Shown here: positions 49,497-59,040 of the stretch, in pieces | Layout of the letters: each line of letters begins with the position of its first letter | How positions within the stretch are numbered: the first letter of the stretch is position 1 | NCBI GenBank assembly: GCA_019745415.1 | Contig: JAIETF010000002.1 | Span: 1 to 64,000, forward strand | Direction: 5' to 3' | Length of the DNA: 64,000 nt | Source of the DNA: Candidatus Obscuribacterales bacterium | GTDB taxonomy: Bacteria; Cyanobacteriota; Vampirovibrionia; Obscuribacterales; Obscuribacteraceae | Translations under genes and position numbers: made by a program | The notes under the pieces: model-generated | What the model was told of the DNA's origin: nothing | The model's database searches: none | What the model saw: the letters and a program-made list of their open reading frames with translations, nothing else

Positions 49497-52108
49497 TGGC
49501 GCGGGGCAATACGATTGTTCTCAACGTCTCAGGCGGTGAGACAGCAGGCGAGCTTGCCGGGCGGCTTGACCTTCCGCTTATTCAGCGAAGTTACTTGCGA
49601 GTGCAAAATTATATCGTGCAAAGTCAGGGCGGTTTGCTTTATCGCAATGGTTTGTCGCACGTCAAAAATACTCGCTCTCGACAGAATGGACGACTGCTGT
49701 CGTTCACGTTCTCAGAACAAGACACGTATGTCATCGAGATGACTGATAAGAAACTGCGGTTCTATCGGAACTTTGCTGCGGTGCTGACGAACGTCAAAAA
49801 TATCTCTGCGATCACCAAAGCCAATCCGGCTGTCGTGACGGCGAACGCTCACGGCTACACGAATGGCATGGAAGTCTTTATCACCGGTGTTGGTGGCATG
49901 AAGGCGGTCAACGGGCAGTTTTTTCTTGTAGCCAACGCCACTACCAACACTTTCCAGCTTAAGACTGTCTATGATGAGTTTGTCGACTCCACGCTTTTTG
50001 ACACATACACCAGTGGTGGTACTGTGGCTCAGGTCTACGAAGTTGACGCCCCCTACCTAGAAACGCACCTGAAGGACATCCACTACCGCCAATCAGCAGA
50101 CACGATTTATCTCACTCATGAGAAGTATGCACCCTTCAAGCTGACCAGGACGGACCACACCGCTTGGACGATTGACACTTTCACGCGCACGAGCGATCCA
50201 TTCAATCAGCGAGTTATCAGCGGTATCACAAAAGCCAATCCAGGCGTGTTCACGACCACGGCTGCGCACGGCTTTGCTGTTGATGATGAGGTGTTTATTT
50301 CAAACGTCGGTGGCATGACTGAAGTGAACTGGAATCGCTACAAAGTCAACACGACTCCAAGTACTACGACCTTCACGCTCAAGAATGCCACAACTGGCGT
50401 CGCGCTGAATACAACAAGCTTCACGACATACACTTCAGGTGGCATCGTGATTCAAACCAAGTATTGCCCGAGAACGCTGGCTTTCTTGGATTCGACAAGG
50501 CTTGTCTACGGGAACTGGGGAGTAAACCCAGCAGGTCTTGCCTTTAGTCGAGCTCCCGATCCGACAACAGGCGCAACCAGGTTTGAAGACTTCACAACGG
50601 GTGCTAACCCGACTGATGCGGTGTTGTTTACGCTGTCTCCAGTGTTCGACAAGATAGACTCGATCCAGTGGATCGCGAACGTCAACAGGCAAGTTGTAGT
50701 CGGGGCGCTGTCCTCGATTCGCAGGTTGCACGGTGACACAATCGACGAGCCGATTTCTCCGAGCTCAGTAAACTCTCGTCCAATCAACTCGATTGGTTCT
50801 GCAAGGGTGCAGCCTTATTCTTCCGGTCAGTCAGTGTTCTACATTGACTTGACGGGTAGGCGACTACACTCGTTCTTGTACACGTTCCAGGCGAACGACT
50901 TTGCGACACTCAATCAAAACCTAGTATCAACTCAGCTTGGTTCTTCGCCGTTCGATGGACTGGCGCAGCAGCGAGGCGACTCAGGCTTGCTCTGGGTGAA
51001 CCGCCGTGACGGCGTCTTGCTTGGCTTGACCTTCAATGAGATCGAGTCGATCTTTGGCTGGCACCGCCATTACATCGGCGGGCAGTCCGTGACTGATGGC
51101 GTCTCGTATGACCGGGCGAAAGTGCTTTCGATCACAGTTGAGCCCAGGCTTGGTGAAGAGTCAGTCTTGTGGGCAATTGTTGAAAGGACGATTGGTAGCA
51201 AGACCTATCGGTCTGTTGAGTATCTCAATCAGCCTGTGCGATTCTTGGAGTCAATGGACTTCTTGTCGACGGCTCAAGTTGAGTACCAGCTCGACGATGA
51301 GGAACGGTTTCACAATGCGACCTTTGAGCAGCTGAAAGACTCAATCCACCTGGATGGCTGCGCGACCTACGATGGGGCAGCGCTTTCGACAACGGTTTCG
51401 ATGACGCCGTCCGCCGCCACGGGCGATGAGATCACGATCACTGCAAGCGCGGCTTTCTTCGACAGTAGCATGGTCGGTCGGGAGATCTGGAAGAAATATA
51501 ATGCTCGAGGTGTCGGGGGTGGAAGAGCCAAGATCACCCAGTACATTTCAACGACCGTTGTGAATGCAGAGGTGCTGACTGACTTCGACAATGCGGCTGC
51601 AATTCCGGCAGGCAGATGGGCTCTGACAACAGACAGAGTCTTTGGGCTTTTGCACCTGGCAGGGCAGACCGTTGACACGCAAATTGATGGCGCCCCCGGT
51701 GCTGCGAAAGTAGTGGCAAGCGATGGCTCGATTCAGTTGGACGACCAGGCTTCCAAAGTGCACGTCGGGTTTAAGTACCGCGGACTGGCAGTCACAAACA
51801 ACCTGGATATAGCAAGCCAGGGTGGCAGCTCTCAGGCGCGAATTAGACGTATCTTGAATGTGTTATCGAAGTGGATGAACACAATCGGTGCAAAGATAGG
51901 GTCAACACTCTGGAACGTACAGCCCATTATTTTCAAGACGCTGTCAGACAGAGCAGATAGACCGACTCGACTATCGAATGGCGTGCAAGAGCTGCGCCCA
52001 GAAGACAGCTACGGGCGTGAGCCAAAGCAAATTGTGATACAGCAGGACATCCCGTCACCGCAGAACTTGCTGAGCTTGGATGTCGAAATGGAGGTCGCAA
52101 CAGACTAA
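49496..52108 (+). CDS. Tail tubular protein B (T7 gp12-like) with two inserted beta domains
   Basis: The 870-residue protein has the gp12-like start (GRLDLPLIQRSYLRVQNYIV) and core (RQSADTIYLTHEKYAPFKL, FTFSEQDTYVIEM). Two tandem inserts, ITKANPAVVTANAHGYTNG to NTFQLK (residues about 103-160) and ITKANPGVFTTTAAHGFAV to TFTLKN (about 245-300), belong to the FCCH-like beta fold seen in several phage tail proteins. T7 gp12 has 794 residues. It forms the lower tail tube that joins the fibres. Confidence 0.75.
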   Translation: MARGNTIVLNVSGGETAGELAGRLDLPLIQRSYLRVQNYIVQSQGGLLYRNGLSHVKNTRSRQNGRLLSFTFSEQDTYVIEMTDKKLRFYRNFAAVLTNVKNISAITKANPAVVTANAHGYTNGMEVFITGVGGMKAVNGQFFLVANATTNTFQLKTVYDEFVDSTLFDTYTSGGTVAQVYEVDAPYLETHLKDIHYRQSADTIYLTHEKYAPFKLTRTDHTAWTIDTFTRTSDPFNQRVISGITKANPGVFTTTAAHGFAVDDEVFISNVGGMTEVNWNRYKVNTTPSTTTFTLKNATTGVALNTTSFTTYTSGGIVIQTKYCPRTLAFLDSTRLVYGNWGVNPAGLAFSRAPDPTTGATRFEDFTTGANPTDAVLFTLSPVFDKIDSIQWIANVNRQVVVGALSSIRRLHGDTIDEPISPSSVNSRPINSIGSARVQPYSSGQSVFYIDLTGRRLHSFLYTFQANDFATLNQNLVSTQLGSSPFDGLAQQRGDSGLLWVNRRDGVLLGLTFNEIESIFGWHRHYIGGQSVTDGVSYDRAKVLSITVEPRLGEESVLWAIVERTIGSKTYRSVEYLNQPVRFLESMDFLSTAQVEYQLDDEERFHNATFEQLKDSIHLDGCATYDGAALSTTVSMTPSAATGDEITITASAAFFDSSMVGREIWKKYNARGVGGGRAKITQYISTTVVNAEVLTDFDNAAAIPAGRWALTTDRVFGLLHLAGQTVDTQIDGAPGAAKVVASDGSIQLDDQASKVHVGFKYRGLAVTNNLDIASQGGSSQARIRRILNVLSKWMNTIGAKIGSTLWNVQPIIFKTLSDRADRPTRLSNGVQELRPEDSYGREPKQIVIQQDIPSPQNLLSLDVEMEVATD

Positions 52109-52551
52109 TGAAGGGACTTGTTACCGTGCCTTTTCGCGAGGCTCACTCTGACCTCTTTGAGCCGCACCCTGACTGGTGCTCAAGCTGGAAGGGCAATTTG
52201 AATATGCTGGAGATTCTCGGCAAGATGGCTCAAGCTTGCGTGATTCTGCATGACGGGCGGATTCTGTTTATTGGAGCCTATTGCGAGGTTGCCCCTGGTG
52301 TGTGCGAGGTCAGCTTGTTCCCCTCAACCTGGATAGACAAGTATCCGAAAAGCTATGTCAAAGAGGTCAAGTACTGGATTAACAGTCTGAAGGCAAAATA
52401 CAGACGACTGCAATGCTGGGGAGAAGACACAGACAGATCGTATCTGTGGCTGCAAAGGTTAGGCTTTACCTTGGAGGGTAAGCTACGATACTATACCGTA
52501 GAAGGCGATATGCTGATTTGGGGGATGGAAGGCGATGGCAGGAGCGATTAG
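52108..52551 (+). CDS. Internal virion protein A-like (T7 gp13-like, GNAT-like fold)
   Basis: At 147 residues it has the size and place of T7 gp13 (138). Its sequence (VILHDGRILFIGAYCEVAP, EVSLFPSTWIDKYP, WLQRLGFTLEGKLRYY) looks like an acetyltransferase-like fold, as noted in other gp13-type and DUF2833 proteins, but no acetyl-CoA-binding motif is clear. It overlaps tail tube B by one base and gp14-like by 17. Confidence 0.6.
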   Translation: MKGLVTVPFREAHSDLFEPHPDWCSSWKGNLNMLEILGKMAQACVILHDGRILFIGAYCEVAPGVCEVSLFPSTWIDKYPKSYVKEVKYWINSLKAKYRRLQCWGEDTDRSYLWLQRLGFTLEGKLRYYTVEGDMLIWGMEGDGRSD

Positions 52552-53119
52552 CGGTGGACTAAGCTTAATCGGCGGTATCATGGGCATGGGCAGCCGCCCA
52601 GCAGGTCCAGGAATTGCCCCTCTGATGTACATCATGTCTGGTCGAGAGCAGCAGGCAGCGGCTCAAGCTGAGGCTGCCTCACTTTCAAAGCAATCTTCAA
52701 TCGCCTATGAGGAAAGCCTCATGGAGGCTGCGCGAAAAGAGTATCAAGTGAGGCAGTTTCGCGAGCAGCAAGCCTTGAAGTTTGCGAGCTCCGGTATCAC
52801 GCTCCAAGGTTCGCCGCTCGGTGTTCTCGCTGAAACTGAAGCACTTGGAGCGCAAGAAGTCTCTGCAATCAAAAGACGCGGAGAAGCGCTGTCAGGGCTG
52901 TATGAAGCTGAGGGATTGCAGATGCTGCGGCGCGGGAGTGCAGCGGCTTTCTCTGGCTTTGCGCAAGCGATGCAGTCTGAATATGACGCGAAGGTCCAAG
53001 CTTATCAGCACAGCACGCAGAAAGCTCAGACGCTGATGTCTGGAATCGGAGCAGGCGTCCAGGGCTTTGCTTCGCTCTTCAAGTCTAGTGGTAGCAGCAG
53101 CGGATTCTTTCAGCCATAG
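52535..53119 (+). CDS. Internal virion protein B-like (T7 gp14-like)
   Basis: The 194-residue protein matches the size of T7 gp14 (196) and its place. It begins with a Gly/Met-rich hydrophobic stretch (AISGGLSLIGGIMGMGSRP) and continues as a helical coil (EQQAAAQAEAASLSKQSSIA). A segment GITLQGSPLGVLAETEALGA fits internal virion proteins of podoviruses. It ends in a Gly/Ser-rich tail. In T7 this protein is ejected into the outer membrane. Confidence 0.65.
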   Translation: MAGAISGGLSLIGGIMGMGSRPAGPGIAPLMYIMSGREQQAAAQAEAASLSKQSSIAYEESLMEAARKEYQVRQFREQQALKFASSGITLQGSPLGVLAETEALGAQEVSAIKRRGEALSGLYEAEGLQMLRRGSAAAFSGFAQAMQSEYDAKVQAYQHSTQKAQTLMSGIGAGVQGFASLFKSSGSSSGFFQP

Positions 53120-53128
53120 GAGGCTATC

Positions 53129-55036
53129 ATGCCTGAGCGCTATCAACAAAATCAGCTCGCGTCTTCGCTTGTCGGCACTCCCGGTATTGACACCAGTGCC
53201 GGTGTCGCCGAGGCGCAAATTGCGCAGACCGCAGATGCTGCGAGAACGAAAGAGAATCAGCTGGCTATTGCTCAAATGGCAAACGCTGAACAGTCGTTCA
53301 ATCGCGCTGGTGCCTATTTCAATCAGTGGGCTAATCAACGTGCTTACGAGGCGCGGCTCAAGAAGGCGCAAGAAGCTGAGGCGCGGAGACTGCAAGTGCA
53401 GTTCGACCAGCTTGACGAAGACGACTTGATGAACGGCAAAATAACGCAGCTCAAAGAGCAGTTTGCGAACAATCCGCAGGAAGCCTTGAGAGCTTTTGCG
53501 AATGAAGTGCCGCAAATGCGCGAAGAGTTCAAAGCTACTTATGCCTCCGATCCGGTTCGGCTGCGCATGAACCAAGGACCGCAGAGAGCTCGCGAGCGGG
53601 CTGCGTACAATGAGCTGCAAAGCTGGGCACAACAGACAACGAAAGCAAACCTGGAGCAAAGGCTTGCTCTATTTCCGCAGCAAGTGTCTGACAAGATCGC
53701 CGGCTTGTCTGGTAGCTTTACCGAACAGCTGAAAGGCTTTCAGGGTTTGATGCAGAGTACCAATGCTGTCTATGACACTATGCGCTTGAGCGCCGTTACC
53801 CAAGCCGATCACGATAAGACTTTCTTGAAACAGCTCGCGCTAAACAACGAAGCTGCGAAACAGTTCGTCGATCACTCGCTGGCGCAAACGCCCGAGGGAG
53901 AAGGCGGCATTAAGTATCTTGAGTCGCTGCAGGATGTTGTCAAGACTGCCAGGCAGAACGGCTTTCGCTTCTCGCCGGAAGACGAGAGCGCGATCATGGG
54001 CAAAATTCAGACACAGCTGAAAGCTCATGAGCAGGACTTGATTGTCGGCATTCAGGGCGATAATGCGCAGAAAGTCTTGGATGCGAATCGCTTCAAGTAC
54101 CAGCTCTTCCAAGCAGCTGACGACCCAGTGTTGATGGCGAATTTAGCAAAGCAAGTCGATGCTCGGATGGCAGAGCTTGACAAACAGATTGCGCTTGTTT
54201 CGCAAGAGCCGGACTCGAAAATCAAGAATGCCAAGCTGACAGGCTTGAAGCAAGAGCAAGCAGCTTACATCACTGAGACTGGACAAGAGCTGAAGCAGCA
54301 GCGTCAGTTCGACCAGCTTCAACGCACGCTAACAAGCTTTGCTCAAGGACAGATTCGGTTTCAGCAAAGCCAGATTTCTTTTCAGCAAGGGCAACAGAAG
54401 TTTGCGCAGTGGCAAGCAGACTTGCTTACAAAAGGGGAAAATCGTGAAGTCACTCGCTTGCATACAGATGCGGTCGACAGCTTTAACAAAGAGTGGGCAG
54501 GCGTCCAGAACAGCTTAAAGGCTGCTTGGTCTCAGCCAGGACTGAAGTCGAAAGAAGCGGTTTCGCAAATCGTTACTGCGACTGTGCCAAAGCTGCAGAA
54601 AGCTTTGTTTGACGGAACGCTCTCCGGTCCTGAATACGGGAAGATGCTGGCTTTTTTAGACGAACAAAATACCAAAGTGCACTCGGCTACTAAGACTGTG
54701 CAACAGCCCTGGTACTTTGGCGGTGGTGAGAAACAAGTGCCGCTCAAGCCTGAAGAAGCAAAGAAAGCCTCCCTCGCAGCCAAGCAGCAGTTTGGTGACA
54801 TTGTTAATCGACAGCAGCAAAATTTCTTGTACATGAACTCTGCAATCAAGCAGCTGGACACTCTCACGACTAGCAAAGGTGAGCGTGCCTTCTTGCATCA
54901 ATTCGTCTCAGCAAATTTGCCGACGATGCTCAACACCAAAAAGTTCCAGGCGAAGTCTCCGCAAGAGCAAGATAGAGATGTTGCGCAGAAAGTTAGAGAG
55001 GCTGTGATTCTTTTTAGACAGGGCAAATTGAAATGA
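53129..55036 (+). CDS. Internal virion protein C-like (T7 gp15-like)
   Basis: The 635-residue, Gln-rich, helical protein is at the gp15 position (747 residues in T7). It has many coil segments (RLKKAQEAEARRLQVQFDQL, QLQRTLTSFAQGQIRFQQSQ) and no membrane segment. In T7, gp15 spans the periplasm in the ejectosome. Assignment is by position and composition; the sequence match is weak. It overlaps the next gene by four bases. Confidence 0.6.
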   Translation: MPERYQQNQLASSLVGTPGIDTSAGVAEAQIAQTADAARTKENQLAIAQMANAEQSFNRAGAYFNQWANQRAYEARLKKAQEAEARRLQVQFDQLDEDDLMNGKITQLKEQFANNPQEALRAFANEVPQMREEFKATYASDPVRLRMNQGPQRARERAAYNELQSWAQQTTKANLEQRLALFPQQVSDKIAGLSGSFTEQLKGFQGLMQSTNAVYDTMRLSAVTQADHDKTFLKQLALNNEAAKQFVDHSLAQTPEGEGGIKYLESLQDVVKTARQNGFRFSPEDESAIMGKIQTQLKAHEQDLIVGIQGDNAQKVLDANRFKYQLFQAADDPVLMANLAKQVDARMAELDKQIALVSQEPDSKIKNAKLTGLKQEQAAYITETGQELKQQRQFDQLQRTLTSFAQGQIRFQQSQISFQQGQQKFAQWQADLLTKGENREVTRLHTDAVDSFNKEWAGVQNSLKAAWSQPGLKSKEAVSQIVTATVPKLQKALFDGTLSGPEYGKMLAFLDEQNTKVHSATKTVQQPWYFGGGEKQVPLKPEEAKKASLAAKQQFGDIVNRQQQNFLYMNSAIKQLDTLTTSKGERAFLHQFVSANLPTMLNTKKFQAKSPQEQDRDVAQKVREAVILFRQGKLK

Positions 55037-58000
55037 GCAATCCTTTCGCTGAATATGACCAGACTCCAGCTGACGTGGCTGCAAACGATGCTGCGCCTAC
55101 CGTCGCAAGCGGCAATCCCTTTCGAGACTACGCCGAAGAGCCAGAGCAGGCAGCTGCACCGGTTCAAGGACAGGGCACACCGGAGCAGCCTTTCAGCGCT
55201 GTAATTACTTTCACTGAGCAGTTCCAGAAGGCTCGCAAAGTTGGTCAAGCTGGATTCCGAGAGTCAGCCCTGGGACATTCAGTCATGTCCGGCAGAATGA
55301 CTCTAGAAGAGGCTGTCGCCAAAATTAAAGAGGACGACGAGCTTGCGCAGCTGACGTCTGACCTCGCAGAGTATGAGAAGCAATCGGCAGCTCCCTGGTT
55401 GACCTCGATTGCTCTTGCGACTGCGAAGCAATTGCCCATGGTCGAAGCCTCGCTTGGTATCGGCGCTGGTGGCTTTGCTATTGGCGGCGGTTTAACCGCA
55501 GCAACTGGAGTCGGTGCCCCGGTCTCAATTCCGGTTGGAGCGATGACCGGCACAGCCGCCGCAGCTGGATGGACTGCGGACTTCGTCAAAGGACAAGACT
55601 ATCTCGACAAGCGAATGAAGGGCATGACCCACGAAGAAGCCGCAGCCAGTGCCACGGTAAACGGCTGGATTCAAGGCGCCCTAACTGGAGTGCGAATTGG
55701 TCAGGCTGCTAAGCTTCCGGTCAATACTGCCAAGAACATTTTGCAGGCTCATGCGCAGAGTATCACGCAATTCATAGGGCAGGCTCTGCAATTTGAGTCT
55801 GAGCAGATCATGCTTGCCGAGCTCGGCGGGGCATCCAAGCGTATCGTCGACGCGATTGCGGGCACTGTGTCCAACAAGCCCGGTGTCGTCCCGACGCTGG
55901 AGCAGTCTGCGGCAGAAGTGGCAGAGACTTTTGAAGAGACACTCAAGGGCAGCCTGGGGCTATTCCTGGGTGGCAAGCTCACAGGAACGGTGGCGGGTAA
56001 TGCACTCAAGACTTTTTTCAAGCAAGCGCACGACAAGCATCTGGCAAAGCAACAAGCCAAGCTTCAGAAAATTCAAGAAGCTGAGGCAGCTGCGGCGGAA
56101 GGCGAAGCAGTACAGTCTGCAAGCGCTGACTCAGGTACAAAAGCTGTTTCAAAAACAGCTCAGGAGCGCCAGAGGATTGCGCAAAACCGCTTAGAAAAAC
56201 GCATCGCCGCTGAGAACGAGATTCGTCGAATCTTTGAAGCTGCACACAGTTTATTCTATACAGCCGACAACGAGACACGCTTGCAAGAAGTCGGGCGCAT
56301 TCAGCGCTTGCTCAAGCGTATGGTCAATAACTCCGATCTGCTCGACGACAAAATGAAAGCCAAGCTGCTCAGTCGAGTGGTCGAGATTGATGGTGTTGCG
56401 GACTTGCTCAAACACGGTGAGCGATTTATCGAAGAGCAATGGGACAGAGAGCGCGCAAATGCGCTTACTGAAGCTCGCACAAGACTGAAGGCTGAAATCA
56501 AGAAAGGGCAAGAGAAGAATCGCAAAGCAACCTTGCCGCCTGAAGCTCAGAAGTCTTTGCAGTGGTATGACGAGTTCTTCAGTGAGCCGAAGCTACCGAA
56601 GCGAGAGAAAGGGCAGCCAAAGAGACAGCCAGGAGAAGCCGAAGCGGAGGTCAGAGCTGCGGCTCTGAAGAAAGCTGTAGATTACGTCGAGAAGGGCGCA
56701 GAAGAAGAAGCGCAGGCGCTCGCTATGCAAATCGACAAGCTGGAGAAAAACGAGCTCTCAGAAATTTTCAACTACCCTGCTGAGCTGGCTGAGAAACGCA
56801 GGATTGCAATGCAGGCGGTTCAGTATTGGTCGGGTGCTCTCGACCAGGCAGGCATCGTTGACCTGGCTGATCAAGTGCAAACGCTTGTCAAAGATGAGCG
56901 CTCTCTGTTCTTGGAGAAGAAGAAAGCCGAAGGGCAAAAGCTGCTAGGCAAGCGGGCTCAAGTTCTGGAAGGCGTGCAAGGTCGCAAGCCGGTGCAGCCC
57001 TCGACGGATCCAAACGGACCTCGACAAATTACACCGCTTGGCAAAGTTGTCTCCAGCATTAGAGGCACTGCAAGTTATCTGTGGGACAAGCTCTTTCAGG
57101 ATACACCGATTGAGCAAAGGCAGGCTCTAAAGGCTATGCTCGACTTTACTGACGTCGAGAACAAAGAGTCAGCCATAAATATCAAAGCTGCGGAGAAGAT
57201 GGCGGATCTCTACACTGAAGCCGTCGGTTCTATTCACGAAGCAACTCGGCTCATTCGTGATGGCGCCAATCCAAAAAACCGCTTAGAGCTTCGATACACT
57301 GATGCAACCGGCGCACCCGTAGTTGAGTATCACACGCCGAACGAGCTTGCGTATCTCTCAATTGCAATGGAAGACCGAGGCGCGATACCGGGTTTGGTGA
57401 ATGGGAACAAGTACACCTTGGCTGGAATGGTCGAAGGTGGCATCTCGACGCAAGAAGCAGTCAAAGCCGTGTTGACGCAGCATGAGGGTGGTAAGTACCT
57501 CGCCCTGGGCAAAGCTGTCAAAAACTTCTATGCCTGGTTTGCGCCTACTGTTGCGAATCACTACCTGAAAGAATATGGCGTTTCGATGCCTGTCGATGAC
57601 TCGTACTCGGGCACGATCTTTCATAGGCAGCTGGAGCGCATAAAGAGCGCGGGCGATATTCTGCAGGATGTGCACAACCAGGCTCAGCGGTCGCTTGACC
57701 CTGGAGCAACAAAAGCCAGAAAGAATAGCAAAATGCCTGTTAAGTTGGTCGACCCATTCAAGCAGGTTCAACGGCACAGAGCTGACATGGCTTTCTGGAT
57801 TGCGAACTCAGAGAAAGCGCGAGAGCTCAGCTTCATCTTTTCGGATACAACAAAAGACGGGCTGCGCGACGTGATCGAGCACAAGTTTGGTCGAGAGTTT
57901 ACCGGGCTTGTCGATGCTCGGCTTGCTTGGCAGTTCCACTTAAAACCGGGCATCGCTGACGTGGCTGACGGTCCATTCCAGACAATTAAGTCCAACATGG

Positions 58001-59040
58001 CGACAGGCTTGTTAGGAGCTCGCATCGACCAGGCGCCGAAGCAGTGGACGAGCATTCTTGCTGCACTGTCTAATGCTTCTTTCCCGGAGTTCCTTGACGG
58101 ACTGAAGGCTGCAATACCGCAGTACAAAGAGGGCAAGTTGACTTGGTCGGACGGTGTTGCCGACTATATCTCTCGCTCTGAATTGTACAAAGACAGACAA
58201 AGCCATATCCTGCCTCAAATCCTTGAAGCGACAAAAGACCGTGGCTTTGTTGATACCGTACTCAGTGACAAAGCATTGTCAGTTAAGACTTTCTTCTTGA
58301 CTCCAATGCACAAGTGGGGTGACGGTGTCGGCGCCGCCGTTGCAGGTTTCATTGAGTACAATCGAGTACTCAAGTCTGGTGGCTCTGTGGAAGAAGCTGT
58401 CTTGGCAGGTGACAGGCTTGTCGACCAGACTCAATCATCCTCCCGTGCATCACAGAAGGTGCCAGGCGAGTTCAAAGGTGGCGTTGCAAATCTTGGCTTG
58501 GCTTTCGCAAAAGAAGGCATTCAGGCTATCAACCGCGAATCGGGAGCGATTAGAGATTGGTACATTCACCGCGATGAGGCAAGTCTCCGACGTGTTGCGA
58601 GAGTGATTGTCTCTATTCACGTTGCACAGACCTTGTTCCAAGCTATCAACAATGCGCCTGGTCTATTCTTCCCGGAAGACGACAATGAGCGAGCTGAGGC
58701 TGCTTTGCGTGTCGCAAGCGCAACTATCGGCGGCTCCTACGCGCAAATGCCGCTTGTTGGCATTGACGTGTTTCATGGCTTCCTGTCAGGTTGGAAAGGA
58801 CAGAACGAGCCAAGAACGATTGTAGGCTCACTCGCAGGCGATACAGCAAAGTTGGTCAAGAGGCTGTGGTCGATTGTAAGTGACACCGCTGGCGGTGAAG
58901 AAGTGGACGGTGAAGATTGGGTCAAGGCTTTCAAATCGCTTGCGAGTGTGGGCAGTGTGACGACAGGACTCCCATTCTGGGGACTATTCAAATACGCTGA
59001 GCTGGGTGGCAAGATCGCGAAGAAAGGTGCAGGCGAATGA
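55033..59040 (+). CDS. Internal virion protein D-like (T7 gp16-like), very large
   Basis: The 1335-residue protein is close in length to T7 gp16 (1318) and in the same place. Its N-terminal part has a Gly/Ala-rich hydrophobic stretch (about residues 135-185, IGAGGFAIGGGLTAATGVGA), charged coils (300-620) and a large C-terminal region. I do not see the lytic transglycosylase motif that gp16 carries at its N-terminus. It probably crosses the inner membrane during DNA ejection. The stop overlaps the tail fibre start (ATGA). Confidence 0.65.
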   Translation: MSNPFAEYDQTPADVAANDAAPTVASGNPFRDYAEEPEQAAAPVQGQGTPEQPFSAVITFTEQFQKARKVGQAGFRESALGHSVMSGRMTLEEAVAKIKEDDELAQLTSDLAEYEKQSAAPWLTSIALATAKQLPMVEASLGIGAGGFAIGGGLTAATGVGAPVSIPVGAMTGTAAAAGWTADFVKGQDYLDKRMKGMTHEEAAASATVNGWIQGALTGVRIGQAAKLPVNTAKNILQAHAQSITQFIGQALQFESEQIMLAELGGASKRIVDAIAGTVSNKPGVVPTLEQSAAEVAETFEETLKGSLGLFLGGKLTGTVAGNALKTFFKQAHDKHLAKQQAKLQKIQEAEAAAAEGEAVQSASADSGTKAVSKTAQERQRIAQNRLEKRIAAENEIRRIFEAAHSLFYTADNETRLQEVGRIQRLLKRMVNNSDLLDDKMKAKLLSRVVEIDGVADLLKHGERFIEEQWDRERANALTEARTRLKAEIKKGQEKNRKATLPPEAQKSLQWYDEFFSEPKLPKREKGQPKRQPGEAEAEVRAAALKKAVDYVEKGAEEEAQALAMQIDKLEKNELSEIFNYPAELAEKRRIAMQAVQYWSGALDQAGIVDLADQVQTLVKDERSLFLEKKKAEGQKLLGKRAQVLEGVQGRKPVQPSTDPNGPRQITPLGKVVSSIRGTASYLWDKLFQDTPIEQRQALKAMLDFTDVENKESAINIKAAEKMADLYTEAVGSIHEATRLIRDGANPKNRLELRYTDATGAPVVEYHTPNELAYLSIAMEDRGAIPGLVNGNKYTLAGMVEGGISTQEAVKAVLTQHEGGKYLALGKAVKNFYAWFAPTVANHYLKEYGVSMPVDDSYSGTIFHRQLERIKSAGDILQDVHNQAQRSLDPGATKARKNSKMPVKLVDPFKQVQRHRADMAFWIANSEKARELSFIFSDTTKDGLRDVIEHKFGREFTGLVDARLAWQFHLKPGIADVADGPFQTIKSNMATGLLGARIDQAPKQWTSILAALSNASFPEFLDGLKAAIPQYKEGKLTWSDGVADYISRSELYKDRQSHILPQILEATKDRGFVDTVLSDKALSVKTFFLTPMHKWGDGVGAAVAGFIEYNRVLKSGGSVEEAVLAGDRLVDQTQSSSRASQKVPGEFKGGVANLGLAFAKEGIQAINRESGAIRDWYIHRDEASLRRVARVIVSIHVAQTLFQAINNAPGLFFPEDDNERAEAALRVASATIGGSYAQMPLVGIDVFHGFLSGWKGQNEPRTIVGSLAGDTAKLVKRLWSIVSDTAGGEEVDGEDWVKAFKSLASVGSVTTGLPFWGLFKYAELGGKIAKKGAGE

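Noticed and set aside
52485..52515. Seventh copy of the operator near the gp14-like gene
   Set aside because: The sequence CTACG...CGTAG with TACTA inside has a different spacing (not 7) and different arms, and lies inside a coding region without a promoter.
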